Below, in pieces: positions 53,868 through 63,973 of a DNA stretch of 64,000 nt. Within the stretch, counting starts at the first letter, position 1. Each line of letters opens with the position of its first letter. This DNA comes from SIG603 sp964370775. GTDB lineage: Bacteria > Bacillota > Clostridia > Oscillospirales > Acutalibacteraceae. The position numbers were made by a program, and so were the translations under genes. Location: assembly GCA_964370775.1 (NCBI GenBank), contig CAYJKT010000002.1, positions 98,406 to 162,405 of the forward strand. Reading direction: 5' to 3'. Under the pieces are notes generated by a model. The model did no database searches and was not told where the DNA came from. It was given only the letters and a program-made list of their open reading frames with translations.

Positions 53868-54730
53868 TGAAAAATTCATATAAGAGTAAAAGACAAGTTA
53901 CTGACTCGTTAGTTCATGTTTTGCTTGCTGTATTAAGCGTTATTTGGGTTCTGCCTATCGCATTTGTAGTTCTTACTTCTTTTAGAGGCGAACCGGGAAG
54001 TTATGTAAGTTATATTATTCCTAAAGAATTTTCCTTGAATAATTACATAGCTTTATTCTCAGATGACGGACTTGTAGACTTTAGGTCTTGGTTTTTTAAC
54101 ACATTTAAAATCGCTGTTTTTTCTTGCTTGATTTCAACATTCATGGTGCTTGCAGTATCTTATGTAATGTCTAGAATTCGCTTTAAAATGCGTAAAAAAT
54201 ACTTAAATGTTGCGTTAATCTTAGGAATGTTCCCAGGGTTTATGTCAATGATTGCTGTATACTATATATTAAAAGGTATTGGATTACTAGAAACAGGCGA
54301 TTTAAAACACGTTGCACTTATTCTGGTATATTCAGGTGGTGCAGGACTAGGATTTTATATCGTAAAAGGATTTTTTGACACTATTCCTCGTGCGATTGAT
54401 GAGGCTGCCTTTATTGATGGTGCTACTAAATGGCAAACATTTATTAAAATTATTTTGCCTTTATCTAAACCTATGGTAGTGTATACAGCACTAACAGCTT
54501 TTACAGGCCCTTGGGTTGACTTCATATTTGCAAAAGTTATTCTAGGAAACGATATCGAATATTACACAATTGCAATTGGCTTATGGCAAATGCTTGAAAA
54601 AGAATATATTGAAACATACTTTACTCAATTTTATGCTGGTTGTGTACTGATTTCAATTCCAATCGCAATTTTATTCCTTGTAACACAAAGATACTATGTA
54701 TCAAGCGCTGGTGGAGCAGTTAAAGGATAA
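53867..54730 (+). CDS. malG: Maltodextrin ABC transporter permease MalG
   Basis: The 287-residue protein has six helices, the coupling loop EAAFIDGATKWQTFIKIILP and the tail RYYVSSAGGAVKG of MalG proteins. It is translationally coupled to MalF by a one-base overlap. Like all sugar importers in the window it lacks a linked ATPase gene. Confidence 0.92.
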   Translation: MKNSYKSKRQVTDSLVHVLLAVLSVIWVLPIAFVVLTSFRGEPGSYVSYIIPKEFSLNNYIALFSDDGLVDFRSWFFNTFKIAVFSCLISTFMVLAVSYVMSRIRFKMRKKYLNVALILGMFPGFMSMIAVYYILKGIGLLETGDLKHVALILVYSGGAGLGFYIVKGFFDTIPRAIDEAAFIDGATKWQTFIKIILPLSKPMVVYTALTAFTGPWVDFIFAKVILGNDIEYYTIAIGLWQMLEKEYIETYFTQFYAGCVLISIPIAILFLVTQRYYVSSAGGAVKG

Positions 54731-54741
54731 TATTAACTTTC

Positions 54742-54769
54742 AGGGACATAACGAAATTGTTATGTCCCT
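54742..54769 (+). other. Intercistronic hairpin between malG and pullulanase
   Basis: AGGGACATAAC pairs perfectly with GTTATGTCCCT around a 6-base loop. The following ATTTAAA is a weak T-run, so this may be a leaky terminator or stabiliser. Confidence 0.55.
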
Positions 54770-54792
54770 ATTTAAACTATTGGAGATTACTT

Positions 54793-56691
54793 ATGAAAGA
54801 CTTACAAAAAAAATACGACTCTCATTTATTTGAGGAGCAATATAGATATGACGGCAAAGACTTAGGTTCATACGTTTCTGAAAAAGGAACAAGCTTTAAA
54901 ATTTGGTCGCCACTTGCTGATAAAATTGTACTTAATTTATATAAAACTGGCGATGATAATGCTGAAAAAATTGCAACGTATCACATGACAAAAGAAGATA
55001 AAGGTGTTTTTGTTTACAAAACGGATAAAAATCTTAAAAACACTTATTACACATACACGGTAGATGTTTTAGGAGAAACAAACGAGATATGTGACATATA
55101 TGCAAAAGCTACTGGAGTTAACGGAACAAAAGCTATGGTAGTTGAGCTTCACGACACAAATCCAGAAGGATTTTTAGAAGATAGTTTTTATTACGATGAA
55201 AATACTCAACCAATTATATATGAACTACATGTGAAAGATTTTTCTTATGACCCTGTGGGTGGTATGAAATATCGTGGCAAATACTTAGCGTTTACTGAAG
55301 ATACTGGAAAAAATACAGGTATCAATTATCTTAAAGATTTAGGCGTAACACATGTTCATATTTTACCTATGTTTGACTACGGAAGTGTTGATGAAGCTGG
55401 CTCTGACGAAGAATTTAACTGGGGTTATGACCCAGTAAACTACAATGTTCCAGAGGGTTCATATTCTACTAACCCGTATGACGGAAATGTAAGAATTAAG
55501 GAACTTAAAGAAATGGTTATGGCTTTGCATAAAGCTGGAATAGGTGTAATTATGGACGTGGTTTATAATCATACTTATAACGAGAAAACAGCTTTTCAGT
55601 ATACAATGCCTAATTATTATTACAGAATGGAAGAAGACGGTAGCTTTGCAGATGCATCTGCTTGTGGAAATGAAACTGCAAGTGAACGCTTTATGTATCG
55701 CAAATTTATGATAGACTCTGTTATGTACTGGGCAAAAGAGTATCACTTAGATGGTTTTAGATTTGACCTTATGGGTGTTCACGATGTTAAAACTATGAAC
55801 CTAATTCGACAAGAACTAGACACATTGCCAAACGGAAAAGGAATTTTAATGTATGGCGAGCCGTGGTTTGCAGAAGAACCAAAAATTGGTGCAGGGGATA
55901 TACCTGCTATTAAGGATAACCTTAAATATCTAGACACGAATATCTCAGTTTTTTCCGATGATACTCGAGACGCTGTTAAAGGGTCTGTGTTTTATGAAGA
56001 AGAAGTAGGATATGTAAATGGAAGTCCTGAACTTGCTTGTGATATTAAAGAAGCTGTTCTTGCATGGACAAAAAGCGACGAAGTTGACTGCCGTTTTCCA
56101 AAGCAAATTATATCTTATGTGTCTGCACACGACAATTTTACACTGTACGATAAGCTTGTGCTTTCTATGCGTAACGAGAAAGATTTTACGAAAAGTGATG
56201 CTCAATTGTTGCAAATTAACAAATTATCTGCTACAATTATATTTACTTGTGCGGGAGGAATTTTCTTTCAAGCTGGTGAAGAATTTGCCAGAACAAAGCA
56301 TGGTGAAGGTGATAGTTATAAATCTTCTCCAAGACTCAATATGTTAGATTGGAAGCTTGCAGAAGATAACCATGATTTGGTAGAATTTTATAAAGGTTTA
56401 ATTAGTTTTAGAAAAAATTCCAAGGTTTTAATGGATAAAAACATAAATATAGCTGAAAAAATTGTATTCAAAAAGCAAGCTGATGAAAACATTGTTAGTT
56501 TCACAATTTTAGATGAAACTGCTGAGTATTTTGTAGCATACAATCCATATTTTGTATCAAAAAAACTGGATTTGCCAAGTGGTGACTTTAGTGTTGTTTG
56601 TGATGGATTGGAATTTATTAAAGAAGAAGTTATAGTCAATGGAAAAGTTAATATTAATGCAAGTTCAGGTGTAATATATAAGAAAAAATAG
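54793..56691 (+). CDS. pulA: Type I pullulanase
   Basis: I use ATG 54793, seven bases after TGGAG (632 residues). There is an N-terminal CBM48-like domain (GTSFKIWSPLADKIVLNLYK), then a GH13 subfamily 14 barrel. The type I hallmark YNVPEGSYSTNPYDG is present, with the nucleophile Asp325 (FRFDLMG), acid/base Glu356 (MYGEPW) and Asp447 (SAHDN). No signal peptide is present, so it debranches alpha-1,6 links of imported dextrins or stored glycogen in the cytoplasm. A LacI gene follows 14 bases downstream. Confidence 0.93.
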   Translation: MKDLQKKYDSHLFEEQYRYDGKDLGSYVSEKGTSFKIWSPLADKIVLNLYKTGDDNAEKIATYHMTKEDKGVFVYKTDKNLKNTYYTYTVDVLGETNEICDIYAKATGVNGTKAMVVELHDTNPEGFLEDSFYYDENTQPIIYELHVKDFSYDPVGGMKYRGKYLAFTEDTGKNTGINYLKDLGVTHVHILPMFDYGSVDEAGSDEEFNWGYDPVNYNVPEGSYSTNPYDGNVRIKELKEMVMALHKAGIGVIMDVVYNHTYNEKTAFQYTMPNYYYRMEEDGSFADASACGNETASERFMYRKFMIDSVMYWAKEYHLDGFRFDLMGVHDVKTMNLIRQELDTLPNGKGILMYGEPWFAEEPKIGAGDIPAIKDNLKYLDTNISVFSDDTRDAVKGSVFYEEEVGYVNGSPELACDIKEAVLAWTKSDEVDCRFPKQIISYVSAHDNFTLYDKLVLSMRNEKDFTKSDAQLLQINKLSATIIFTCAGGIFFQAGEEFARTKHGEGDSYKSSPRLNMLDWKLAEDNHDLVEFYKGLISFRKNSKVLMDKNINIAEKIVFKKQADENIVSFTILDETAEYFVAYNPYFVSKKLDLPSGDFSVVCDGLEFIKEEVIVNGKVNINASSGVIYKKK

Positions 56692-56705
56692 AAAAAGGTG
56701 TTAAA

Positions 56706-57710
56706 ATGGTTCGTATTGAAGATATAGCAAATAAGTTAGGAGTTACAAAAAGCACAGTGTCTAAAGCACTTAACGGTGCTCCTGATATAGGCGAGCCTAT
56801 GAGAAAAAAAGTGTTTGAAACTGCAATAGCAATGGGATATAAAAAAGTGATTAAGAAAGTAGATAGCAAAATAGCTGTTTTAATCCGTAATATGAGCTAT
56901 AAAAACACTACCGACTTTGGATATAATTTAGTCTTAGGATTTCGCCAAATGGCAGAGAGTAACAACATTAAGGTTCATATAGTTGATGCGACTGAAGAAC
57001 TAATGAAAAGCATGGATTATGATGTTTTTATGCTACAAAATGACTATATAGGTTCTTTCGTAATCGGTTTTTCACTTGTAGATAGATGGACAAAGCAGTT
57101 TAAAACTTGTAAGACACCGACAGTTTTATATGACAACTCCTCAAAAGGAAACACAAAAGTTTCTTATGTGGGAGCAGATAGTAGAGAGGGAATGGAAAAT
57201 GCTATCGCTCACCTTTGCGATTTAGGGCACACAAAAATTGCTTATTTAGGTGGACTTTTAGGTTCGCATTACTCAAAAGAGAGATACGAAGGCTTTAAAT
57301 TTGCATTGAGACAACACAAACTTAAATTTGATAAAGAGTTATACGGAGATGCCTATTTAGTATCAGATTGTGTTTCTAAACACTTATCAAAAGTTATAGA
57401 AAAAGGTGCTACAGCGGTAGTATGCGGGCATGATTTACTGGCTCATGAAGTTATTGCTGGGTGTAAAAAAATGGGGAAGAGAGTACCTGAAGATATTAGC
57501 GTTATCGGCTTTGATGATTTATTGATTTCAAAGGACACAGAGCCACCTCTTACGACTATAAAACAAGACTGTTTGCAAATAGGTCGCAGTGGTTATTACG
57601 CTTTTAAAAGTCTACTTGATGACGTTCCAATTGGAACAATTTTATTGCATACACAATTAGTTATTAGAAATTCAACAGAACAAGTAAATTTAGGAGAAAA
57701 AAATGATTAA
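56706..57710 (+). CDS. LacI-family regulator, likely MalR-like
   Basis: The 334-residue protein has the helix-turn-helix IEDIANKLGVTKSTVSKALN and a sensor domain with the VIGFDDLLISKDTEPPLTTI segment. AAAAAGGTG precedes the ATG. It lies between pullulanase and alpha-glucosidase genes, overlapping the latter by eight bases, so it probably controls maltodextrin genes in response to maltose or a derivative. Its recognition helix (KSTVSKAL) differs from those of the two other + strand LacI proteins, implying a different operator. Confidence 0.88.
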   Translation: MVRIEDIANKLGVTKSTVSKALNGAPDIGEPMRKKVFETAIAMGYKKVIKKVDSKIAVLIRNMSYKNTTDFGYNLVLGFRQMAESNNIKVHIVDATEELMKSMDYDVFMLQNDYIGSFVIGFSLVDRWTKQFKTCKTPTVLYDNSSKGNTKVSYVGADSREGMENAIAHLCDLGHTKIAYLGGLLGSHYSKERYEGFKFALRQHKLKFDKELYGDAYLVSDCVSKHLSKVIEKGATAVVCGHDLLAHEVIAGCKKMGKRVPEDISVIGFDDLLISKDTEPPLTTIKQDCLQIGRSGYYAFKSLLDDVPIGTILLHTQLVIRNSTEQVNLGEKND

Positions 57711-59244
57711 AAATTTAGAAAATAAAGTTATTTATCAAATATACCCAAAAAGTTTTAATGACACAACTGGCAGTGGGTTTGGTGATATTAATGGAATTAT
57801 TGAAAAACTTGATTATCTTAAAGATTTAGGTATAGATTACTTGTGGCTAAGCCCAATTTGCAAGTCACCGCAAAATGATAACGGATATGATATTGCTGAT
57901 TATTATACGATTGACCCTCTTTTTGGAACAAATGACGACTATTTAAACCTAATTGCAAAAGCTAACGAACGTGGAATTAAAATCATGATGGACTTGGTAT
58001 TAAACCACACATCAAGCGAGCACGAATGGTTTAAAAAAGCACTTCAAAAAGACGAAAAATATTATGATTACTATATTTTTAGAGATGAACCGAACGATAT
58101 TGGAAGTTATTTTTCTGGTAAAGCATGGTCTTATAGTGAAGAACTTGGGAAATATTATTTTAGACTTTTTGATGTAACTCAACCAGATTTAAACTGGGAA
58201 AATCCTGAACTTCGCTCAGACATTTACGAGATGGTAAACTACTGGATTTCTAAAGGTGTTGAGGGTTTTAGGCTTGATGTTATCGACCTTATCGGTAAAG
58301 AACCTGATAACTTTATCACTTCAAAAGGTCCTAAATTCTATGAATATTTAAAAGAACTATCTAACAAAACTTTTACAGATAAATTGCTAACTGTTGGAGA
58401 ATGTTGGGGCTCTACACCGGAAGAAAGCTATAAAATGTGTAACGGAGATGGACTTACTCAGGCGTTTCACTTTAGACATTTATCAGTAGTTGAAGACCGC
58501 GACAAATGGTTCAAAACAGAAGTTCAAAAAGAGAAACTTATCGAAATAATGACCGAATGGCAAAATGAATACACAGGTATTGAAGCTATTGTTATGAATA
58601 ACCACGATTTACCTCGTTTAATCTCAAATTGGTTTGATGACAAAAATTTCCGTGCCGAGAGTGCAAAGCTTGCTATAACTTTCTTTGGACTTATGAAAGG
58701 TAATCTATATCTTTATCAAGGCGAGGAATACGGTGCAACTAATGGATATATGACAAATTTATCTGACTATAACGATGTTGAAACTATTAACAAATACAAG
58801 GATTTAGTCGAGCTTGGGTTAGATGAAAAAACAATTATGGATATGATTATGAGAACTTCTCGTGATAATGGTCGTATTCCTATTTCTTGGAACAACAGCG
58901 ATAATGCTGGTTTTACAGCAGGAACTCCGTGGTTAAAAGTGAACTCAAATTATAAAGAAGTTAATGTTGAAAATGATTTAGCTTCTGATAATTCTATTAT
59001 CGAGTATTACAAAAAAATTATTAAATTCAGAAAAGATAACTATGATTTAATAAACACAAAAATAAAATTTGAACTATCAGGCGATATTATTAAATTCACA
59101 CGTGGAAAAATAAATTTTGCTGCAAATTTTGGCGAGTATGTTCGTAAATTTGAAAAAGCTGGCGTTCCAGTGTTTACAAATTATGAAAAAGAATGTGAAA
59201 ATTTCCTAAGACCTTACGAGGTTTTCGTTACAATTGATGACTAA
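57703..59244 (+). CDS. GH13 oligo-alpha-glucosidase (oligo-1,6-glucosidase family)
   Basis: The 513-residue cytoplasmic enzyme has the GH13 subfamily 31 pattern: VIYQIYPKSFNDTTGSGFGD, DLVLNHTSSEHEWF, nucleophile Asp192 (FRLDVIDLIGK), acid/base Glu233 (TVGECWG) and Asp302 (MNNHDLPR). The VIDL segment after the nucleophile, rather than VINM or VINL, leaves 1,4 versus 1,6 preference open. It is a little shorter than usual (about 550). It would release glucose from short maltodextrins or isomalto-oligosaccharides. Confidence 0.9.
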   Translation: MIKNLENKVIYQIYPKSFNDTTGSGFGDINGIIEKLDYLKDLGIDYLWLSPICKSPQNDNGYDIADYYTIDPLFGTNDDYLNLIAKANERGIKIMMDLVLNHTSSEHEWFKKALQKDEKYYDYYIFRDEPNDIGSYFSGKAWSYSEELGKYYFRLFDVTQPDLNWENPELRSDIYEMVNYWISKGVEGFRLDVIDLIGKEPDNFITSKGPKFYEYLKELSNKTFTDKLLTVGECWGSTPEESYKMCNGDGLTQAFHFRHLSVVEDRDKWFKTEVQKEKLIEIMTEWQNEYTGIEAIVMNNHDLPRLISNWFDDKNFRAESAKLAITFFGLMKGNLYLYQGEEYGATNGYMTNLSDYNDVETINKYKDLVELGLDEKTIMDMIMRTSRDNGRIPISWNNSDNAGFTAGTPWLKVNSNYKEVNVENDLASDNSIIEYYKKIIKFRKDNYDLINTKIKFELSGDIIKFTRGKINFAANFGEYVRKFEKAGVPVFTNYEKECENFLRPYEVFVTIDD

Positions 59245-59252
59245 ATAAAAAG

Positions 59253-59296
59253 AAATCCAAGTGAACTTGCTTAACTGCAAGCCACTTGGATTTTTT
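59253..59296. terminator. Bidirectional terminator
   Basis: AAATCCAAGTG...GCTTGC-type arms pair across a TTAACT loop with GCAAGCCACTTGGATTT and run into TTTTTT. It separates the converging alpha-glucosidase and glycogen phosphorylase genes. Confidence 0.85.
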
Positions 59297-59299
59297 AAA

Positions 59300-61558
59300 T
59301 TATAATTTCCAGATATCGTCGTTATATTGTTTTATTGTTCTGTCTGATGAGAAGAAACCAGCCATAGCAGTGTTCATAATCATTCTTTCAGCCCAAGTGT
59401 CTCTATCAGCATAATTTTCGAAGCATTTGTCTTTAACTGCGATGTAGTCATTTAAGTCAAGCAATGTCATAAACCAGTCTTTAACAATAAGCTCTGAGTG
59501 AAGTCTTGTTAGCATATATGGGTTACCAACAGAAAGCATTTCAGTACCTGTTAAGAAGTTCACCATTTCGCAAATTCTAGAATCATTTACAATGAAATCT
59601 TTTGAGCAGTACGCTGATTTTTCATACATCTCGATAACTTCGTCAGAAGATTTTCCGAAGATATAGATGTTATCTTTACCAACTAGTTCTGCAATCTCAA
59701 CATTAGCACCGTCCATAGTGCCTAAAGTTACAGCACCATTTAGCATAAATTTCATGTTGCCAGTACCAGAAGCCTCTTTAGAAGCAAGAGAGATTTGCTC
59801 AGAAACGTCACAAGCTGGGATTAATTTTTCAGCAAAGGATACATTATAGTTCTCTACCATAACAACTTTAAGATGTTTAGAAACTTCTTTGTCAGCTAAA
59901 ATTATTTGTTGTAAACATAAAATTGCATGGATAATATCTTTTGCAATTGTATAAGCAGGGGCAGCTTTTGCACCAAAAATTGCAGTGATAGGAGTCTTAG
60001 GGTATTTTCCTTCTTTGATTTCAAGATATTTATGAATTAGGTATAACAAATTCATTTGTTGTCTTTTGTACTCGTGAAGACGTTTGATTTGAATATCAAA
60101 GATAGAGTTTTCGTCGATTTCGATATCGTATAATGCCTTAATATGGTTTTTAAGAGCAATTTTGTTTTGAAGCTTAATTGCTAAAACTTCTTTTTTTGCG
60201 TCAGCATTTGTAGCTAGAGATTTTAAGTTTTCAAGCATTTCTGGGTTTGTAGAGTAGATAAGGCTTGAATTTTCACCAAGACTACTTTCAATCCATTTTG
60301 CAAGTGGTTTGTTGCAGTGTTTAAGCCATCTTCTAAATGTGATACCGTTTGTTTTGTTGTTGAATTTTTCAGGGTAGATTTTATAGAAATCGTTAAGTTC
60401 AACATCTTTTAAGATATCAGTATGAAGTGCTGCAACACCGTTAATGCTATAGCTGTAGTGCATATCCATTCTAGCCATGTGAACTCTATCATCTTCATCA
60501 ATAATTTTTAGTTCAGCTTTTGGGTATGCTTTAAATGCTTTTTTATCCAAGAATTTGATGATAGGAACTAGCATAGGAACTACTTCTTCTAAGTAGTCAA
60601 GTGGCCATTTCTCTAGTGCTTCTGCAAGGATAGTATGGTTTGTGTATGCACAAGTTTTTGCCATAATTTCAGAAGCTTCGTCCATGCTTAGACCTTTATC
60701 AACTAGAAGTCTAATCATTTCTGGGATAACCATAGATGGGTGAGTGTCGTTGATTTGTATAGACACGTGTTTTGCCATATCACGAACATCATGGCCTTTG
60801 TCTTCTAGTTCTTTGATGATTAATTTCGCACCACAAGATACCATAAAATATTGTTGGTAGATACGTAGTAAGTGACCTGCTGTGTCAGAATCATCTGGAT
60901 ATAAGAAAAGAGTTAGGTTTTTAGAAATATCAGTTTTGTCAAAAGAAATTCCTTCTTCAACGATGCTTTCGTCAATAGTTTCAACATCAAATAAGTGAAG
61001 TTTATTAGCGATGTCTTTACCACCAACAACATCGATGTCATACATTTTTGCTTTCAAAGTGAAATCTTTGAACTTAACATCTGTAACAAAATCTGTTTCT
61101 GTAAGCCAAGACGTATCTTCAATCCACTCGTTTGGTAGCTCGTTTTGAGCGTTGTTTACAAATTTTTGTTTGAACAAACCGTAGTGGTAGTTAAGTCCGA
61201 TACCGTCTCCGTTTAGGTCTAAGTTTGCAATTGAATCTAAGAAACACGCTGCAAGACGACCTAAACCACCATTTCCTAAAGATGGCTCTGGTTCTACTTC
61301 TTCGATATTTGCTAAAGATTTGCCGTTTGCTTCTAATATAGAAGCTACGCTATCGAAAATACCTAAGTTTATTAGGTTATTTGATAATAATTTACCAATC
61401 AAAAACTCAGCTGAGATGTAGTATACTTTTTTGCCGTTTATAACTTGTGGTCTTTCGTTTGACATCTCTTTAACAAGTTTTAGTAGTGCAACATAAATCT
61501 CTTTGTCAGTTGCAGTTTTAATGTCTTTACCTAATAGTTCTATAATTCTTTTTTCCAT
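59300..61558 (-). CDS. glgP: Glycogen/maltodextrin phosphorylase (GT35)
   Basis: I use ATG 61558, six bases after AAAGGTG (752 residues); a GTG three codons upstream overlaps that site. The enzyme has the phosphorylase core EPEPSLGNGGLGRLAACFLDS, the KTNGITFRRWL segment, and the pyridoxal-phosphate lysine near residue 600 in GTGNMKFMLNG. It removes glucose from alpha-1,4-glucans as alpha-glucose 1-phosphate. It is the last gene of a - strand unit with the LacI regulator and MalQ, 15 bases after MalQ. Length is slightly shorter than the usual 790-830 residues. Confidence 0.95.
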   Translation of the reverse strand: MEKRIIELLGKDIKTATDKEIYVALLKLVKEMSNERPQVINGKKVYYISAEFLIGKLLSNNLINLGIFDSVASILEANGKSLANIEEVEPEPSLGNGGLGRLAACFLDSIANLDLNGDGIGLNYHYGLFKQKFVNNAQNELPNEWIEDTSWLTETDFVTDVKFKDFTLKAKMYDIDVVGGKDIANKLHLFDVETIDESIVEEGISFDKTDISKNLTLFLYPDDSDTAGHLLRIYQQYFMVSCGAKLIIKELEDKGHDVRDMAKHVSIQINDTHPSMVIPEMIRLLVDKGLSMDEASEIMAKTCAYTNHTILAEALEKWPLDYLEEVVPMLVPIIKFLDKKAFKAYPKAELKIIDEDDRVHMARMDMHYSYSINGVAALHTDILKDVELNDFYKIYPEKFNNKTNGITFRRWLKHCNKPLAKWIESSLGENSSLIYSTNPEMLENLKSLATNADAKKEVLAIKLQNKIALKNHIKALYDIEIDENSIFDIQIKRLHEYKRQQMNLLYLIHKYLEIKEGKYPKTPITAIFGAKAAPAYTIAKDIIHAILCLQQIILADKEVSKHLKVVMVENYNVSFAEKLIPACDVSEQISLASKEASGTGNMKFMLNGAVTLGTMDGANVEIAELVGKDNIYIFGKSSDEVIEMYEKSAYCSKDFIVNDSRICEMVNFLTGTEMLSVGNPYMLTRLHSELIVKDWFMTLLDLNDYIAVKDKCFENYADRDTWAERMIMNTAMAGFFSSDRTIKQYNDDIWKL

Positions 61559-61573
61559 TTGTATCACCTTTCA

Positions 61574-63049
61574 TTAAACTCTGTAATAATTTTCGGTTAT
61601 TTTTCTTATATAATCAGCTAGTTTGCTGTTTATTTGTGTATCTGTGGCACGCCACTCCCAGTTTCCACCTAAAGTTGACGGAATATTAATTCGTGCTGTG
61701 TCATCAAGTTCTATATAGTCTTGTAAAGGAATAATAACAGTATCAGCAACACTAGCAAACAGGCTTTTAATCATTTTATCTACAACTACTTTTGAAGATT
61801 TGATATCAAGATAGTTTGCAATGTGTTTTTTAACTTTTCTGTTTTGAGTAGCGTACCAGCCAACTGTTGTTGAGTTGTCATGCGTTCCTGTATAAGCTAC
61901 GCAGTTTGCTGTGTAATTATGTGGCAAATATTCTCCGTCTGCGTGTTCTGGATTGAAAGCGAATTGTAAAACTTTCATGCCTGGGTATTTGCATTTTTTA
62001 AGTAGTTTTCTAACACTGTTGGTCAAGTAGCCTAAATCTTCTGCTATAATATTGATGTTTCCAATCTCTTTCTTTAAAACAGCAAACAAATCATATCCTG
62101 GACCTTTTTCCCAAATCCCATTTCTAGCAGTTTCATCACCAAAGGGAATTGCATAGTATTCGTCAAAGCCTCTAAAATGGTCGATACGAGTAATGTCGTA
62201 CATCTCATTTGCAGATTTAATGCGTTTCATCCACCATTTGTAGCCAGTTGCTTTCATTTTTTCCCAGTCATAAATCGGATTTCCCCAAAGTTGGCCGTCT
62301 TCTGAGAAACTATCTGGAGGGCAACCTGCAACTTTAGTTGGGTATCCTTTTTCGTCTAAGGCATATTCGCCTCTGTTGGTCCAAACATCAGCACTATCCA
62401 AAGCAACATAAATTGGAATATCTCCAACTAATTTGATGTTTTTAGCGTTTGCATAAGCTTTCAATTTTTCCCATTGCTCAAAGAATTTAAACTGAATAAA
62501 TTGTCTAAAATCAATTTCTTCTGCAAGTTCTTTATCTAGCTTTTTTAGTGTCACTTCATCACGAAGCTTTTCGTTTTCTTCCCATTCAAGCCAGCAAACA
62601 TCATCATTTTTAGCTTTAATACTTAAAAACAACGCGTAATCATATAACCAATCAGCATTTTTTTCTTTAAAGGTTGTAAAGTCTTCTGATGTTTTGTCGA
62701 AATTAGAGTATGCTTTTTTTAGCACAACATATCTATTTTCATATAAAGTTGCATATTCAACTTTCTCTTGAATATAGTCCCATTTAACAGAAGTAACATC
62801 TTTTTTTACAAGTAGTCCTTCTTCGATAAGAACATCTAAATCAATAAAATATGGATTTCCAGCAAATGTTGAAAACGATTGGTACGGAGAGTCTCCATAA
62901 CTTGTTTGTCCCATAGGCAGTATTTGCCAAAATTTTTGTCCAGCTTTTTCTAAGAAATCAACGAAATTATACGCTGCTTTTCCCATTGCTCCAATACCAT
63001 AATTTGATGGTAATGAAGAAACCGGAAGTAATATACCTGCACCACGCAT
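61574..63049 (-). CDS. malQ: 4-alpha-glucanotransferase (GH77)
   Basis: The 491-residue cytoplasmic enzyme has the MalQ pattern MRGAGILLPVSSLPSNYGIG, GDIPIYVALDSADVW, nucleophile Asp near residue 290 in RIDHFRGF, acid/base Glu near 338 in IAEDLG and Asp near 390 in TGTHDNST. AAAGGAG precedes the ATG, which directly abuts the stop of the LacI gene. It moves maltosyl units between dextrins and makes longer chains for the phosphorylase encoded next. Confidence 0.95.
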   Translation of the reverse strand: MRGAGILLPVSSLPSNYGIGAMGKAAYNFVDFLEKAGQKFWQILPMGQTSYGDSPYQSFSTFAGNPYFIDLDVLIEEGLLVKKDVTSVKWDYIQEKVEYATLYENRYVVLKKAYSNFDKTSEDFTTFKEKNADWLYDYALFLSIKAKNDDVCWLEWEENEKLRDEVTLKKLDKELAEEIDFRQFIQFKFFEQWEKLKAYANAKNIKLVGDIPIYVALDSADVWTNRGEYALDEKGYPTKVAGCPPDSFSEDGQLWGNPIYDWEKMKATGYKWWMKRIKSANEMYDITRIDHFRGFDEYYAIPFGDETARNGIWEKGPGYDLFAVLKKEIGNINIIAEDLGYLTNSVRKLLKKCKYPGMKVLQFAFNPEHADGEYLPHNYTANCVAYTGTHDNSTTVGWYATQNRKVKKHIANYLDIKSSKVVVDKMIKSLFASVADTVIIPLQDYIELDDTARINIPSTLGGNWEWRATDTQINSKLADYIRKITENYYRV

Positions 63050-63973
63050 TTAAATATCTCCTTTTTCTATATCAATTTTAATAATTTTTTGTCTAAAGTC
63101 TATGTCGTCGAGGTTTATTAGCTCCTCCATTAATGAAACAGACCTTTTTGCAAGCTTCTCTAGCGAAAACTTAACTTTTTTAACATCTTTTGATAAAATA
63201 CTATCGTCCTCCAAAAAAGACACTGCACAAAAATCTTCTGTGTTTAAATATTTTCGGAATTTTTCGGCTAAAATATCTCCAAATATAATACATTTTTTTC
63301 TGTTTAAACTTTGAATAAATTTGTCAGTATTAAAATTTTTATCAACCTCAATAACATCACAAAATTCATCATAAAAATATTGCCTTAATTCTTCATTTAT
63401 AATATTGTCAACTAAAATATACGGTTTTTCACTGTTTAAATGTTTTTTTGCACTTTCTACTGCCGATTTATAATCAAAAATTACTTTAAAGAACAATATA
63501 TCGTCTATATATCCATCTACCACAACAACAGGTGTGAAAAAGTGCTTTGAAAGTGCCTTAAATTGATTAGTTTTTGGTCTAATCATAAAATATGACTCTA
63601 AAAACAGGTTTGAAAATGCATAGTCTTTAATATCTGTTTTGTCTTTATACTGAATAATCGCCGACGTGTATCCAAGTTCATTCAAATATTTCTCAATTTT
63701 CAATGCTAATTCAAACTGCTTTGACTTCTCATTCATCGATGTATCGTCATCAAAACAGAGGACAATTCCTACAAGAAAGGACTTTCTAGATGCAATTGAT
63801 TTTGAGGAAGTAGAACGTACATATCCCATTTCTTTTGCTGTTTCTAAAATTTTTATCCTTGTTTCATGCTTGATTTTTTCTTTATCCGAGAAGTTTAAAG
63901 CATAAGACACTGTTGCAAGTGACATGTTAAGTTTTTCTGCGACGTCTCGCATAGTTACTTTTTCTTTTTTCAC
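63050..63973 (-). CDS. LacI-family regulator of malQ-glgP
   Basis: The 307-residue protein starts at GTG 63973, five bases after AAGGGTG. It has the helix-turn-helix MRDVAEKLNMSLATVSYALN followed by a divergent, somewhat short sensor domain (usual length 330-340). The recognition helix (LATVSYAL) is typical of LacI/CcpA-like regulators. It is the first visible gene of the malQ-glgP unit; its promoter lies at or beyond the window edge. Confidence 0.85.
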   Translation of the reverse strand: MKKEKVTMRDVAEKLNMSLATVSYALNFSDKEKIKHETRIKILETAKEMGYVRSTSSKSIASRKSFLVGIVLCFDDDTSMNEKSKQFELALKIEKYLNELGYTSAIIQYKDKTDIKDYAFSNLFLESYFMIRPKTNQFKALSKHFFTPVVVVDGYIDDILFFKVIFDYKSAVESAKKHLNSEKPYILVDNIINEELRQYFYDEFCDVIEVDKNFNTDKFIQSLNRKKCIIFGDILAEKFRKYLNTEDFCAVSFLEDDSILSKDVKKVKFSLEKLAKRSVSLMEELINLDDIDFRQKIIKIDIEKGDI

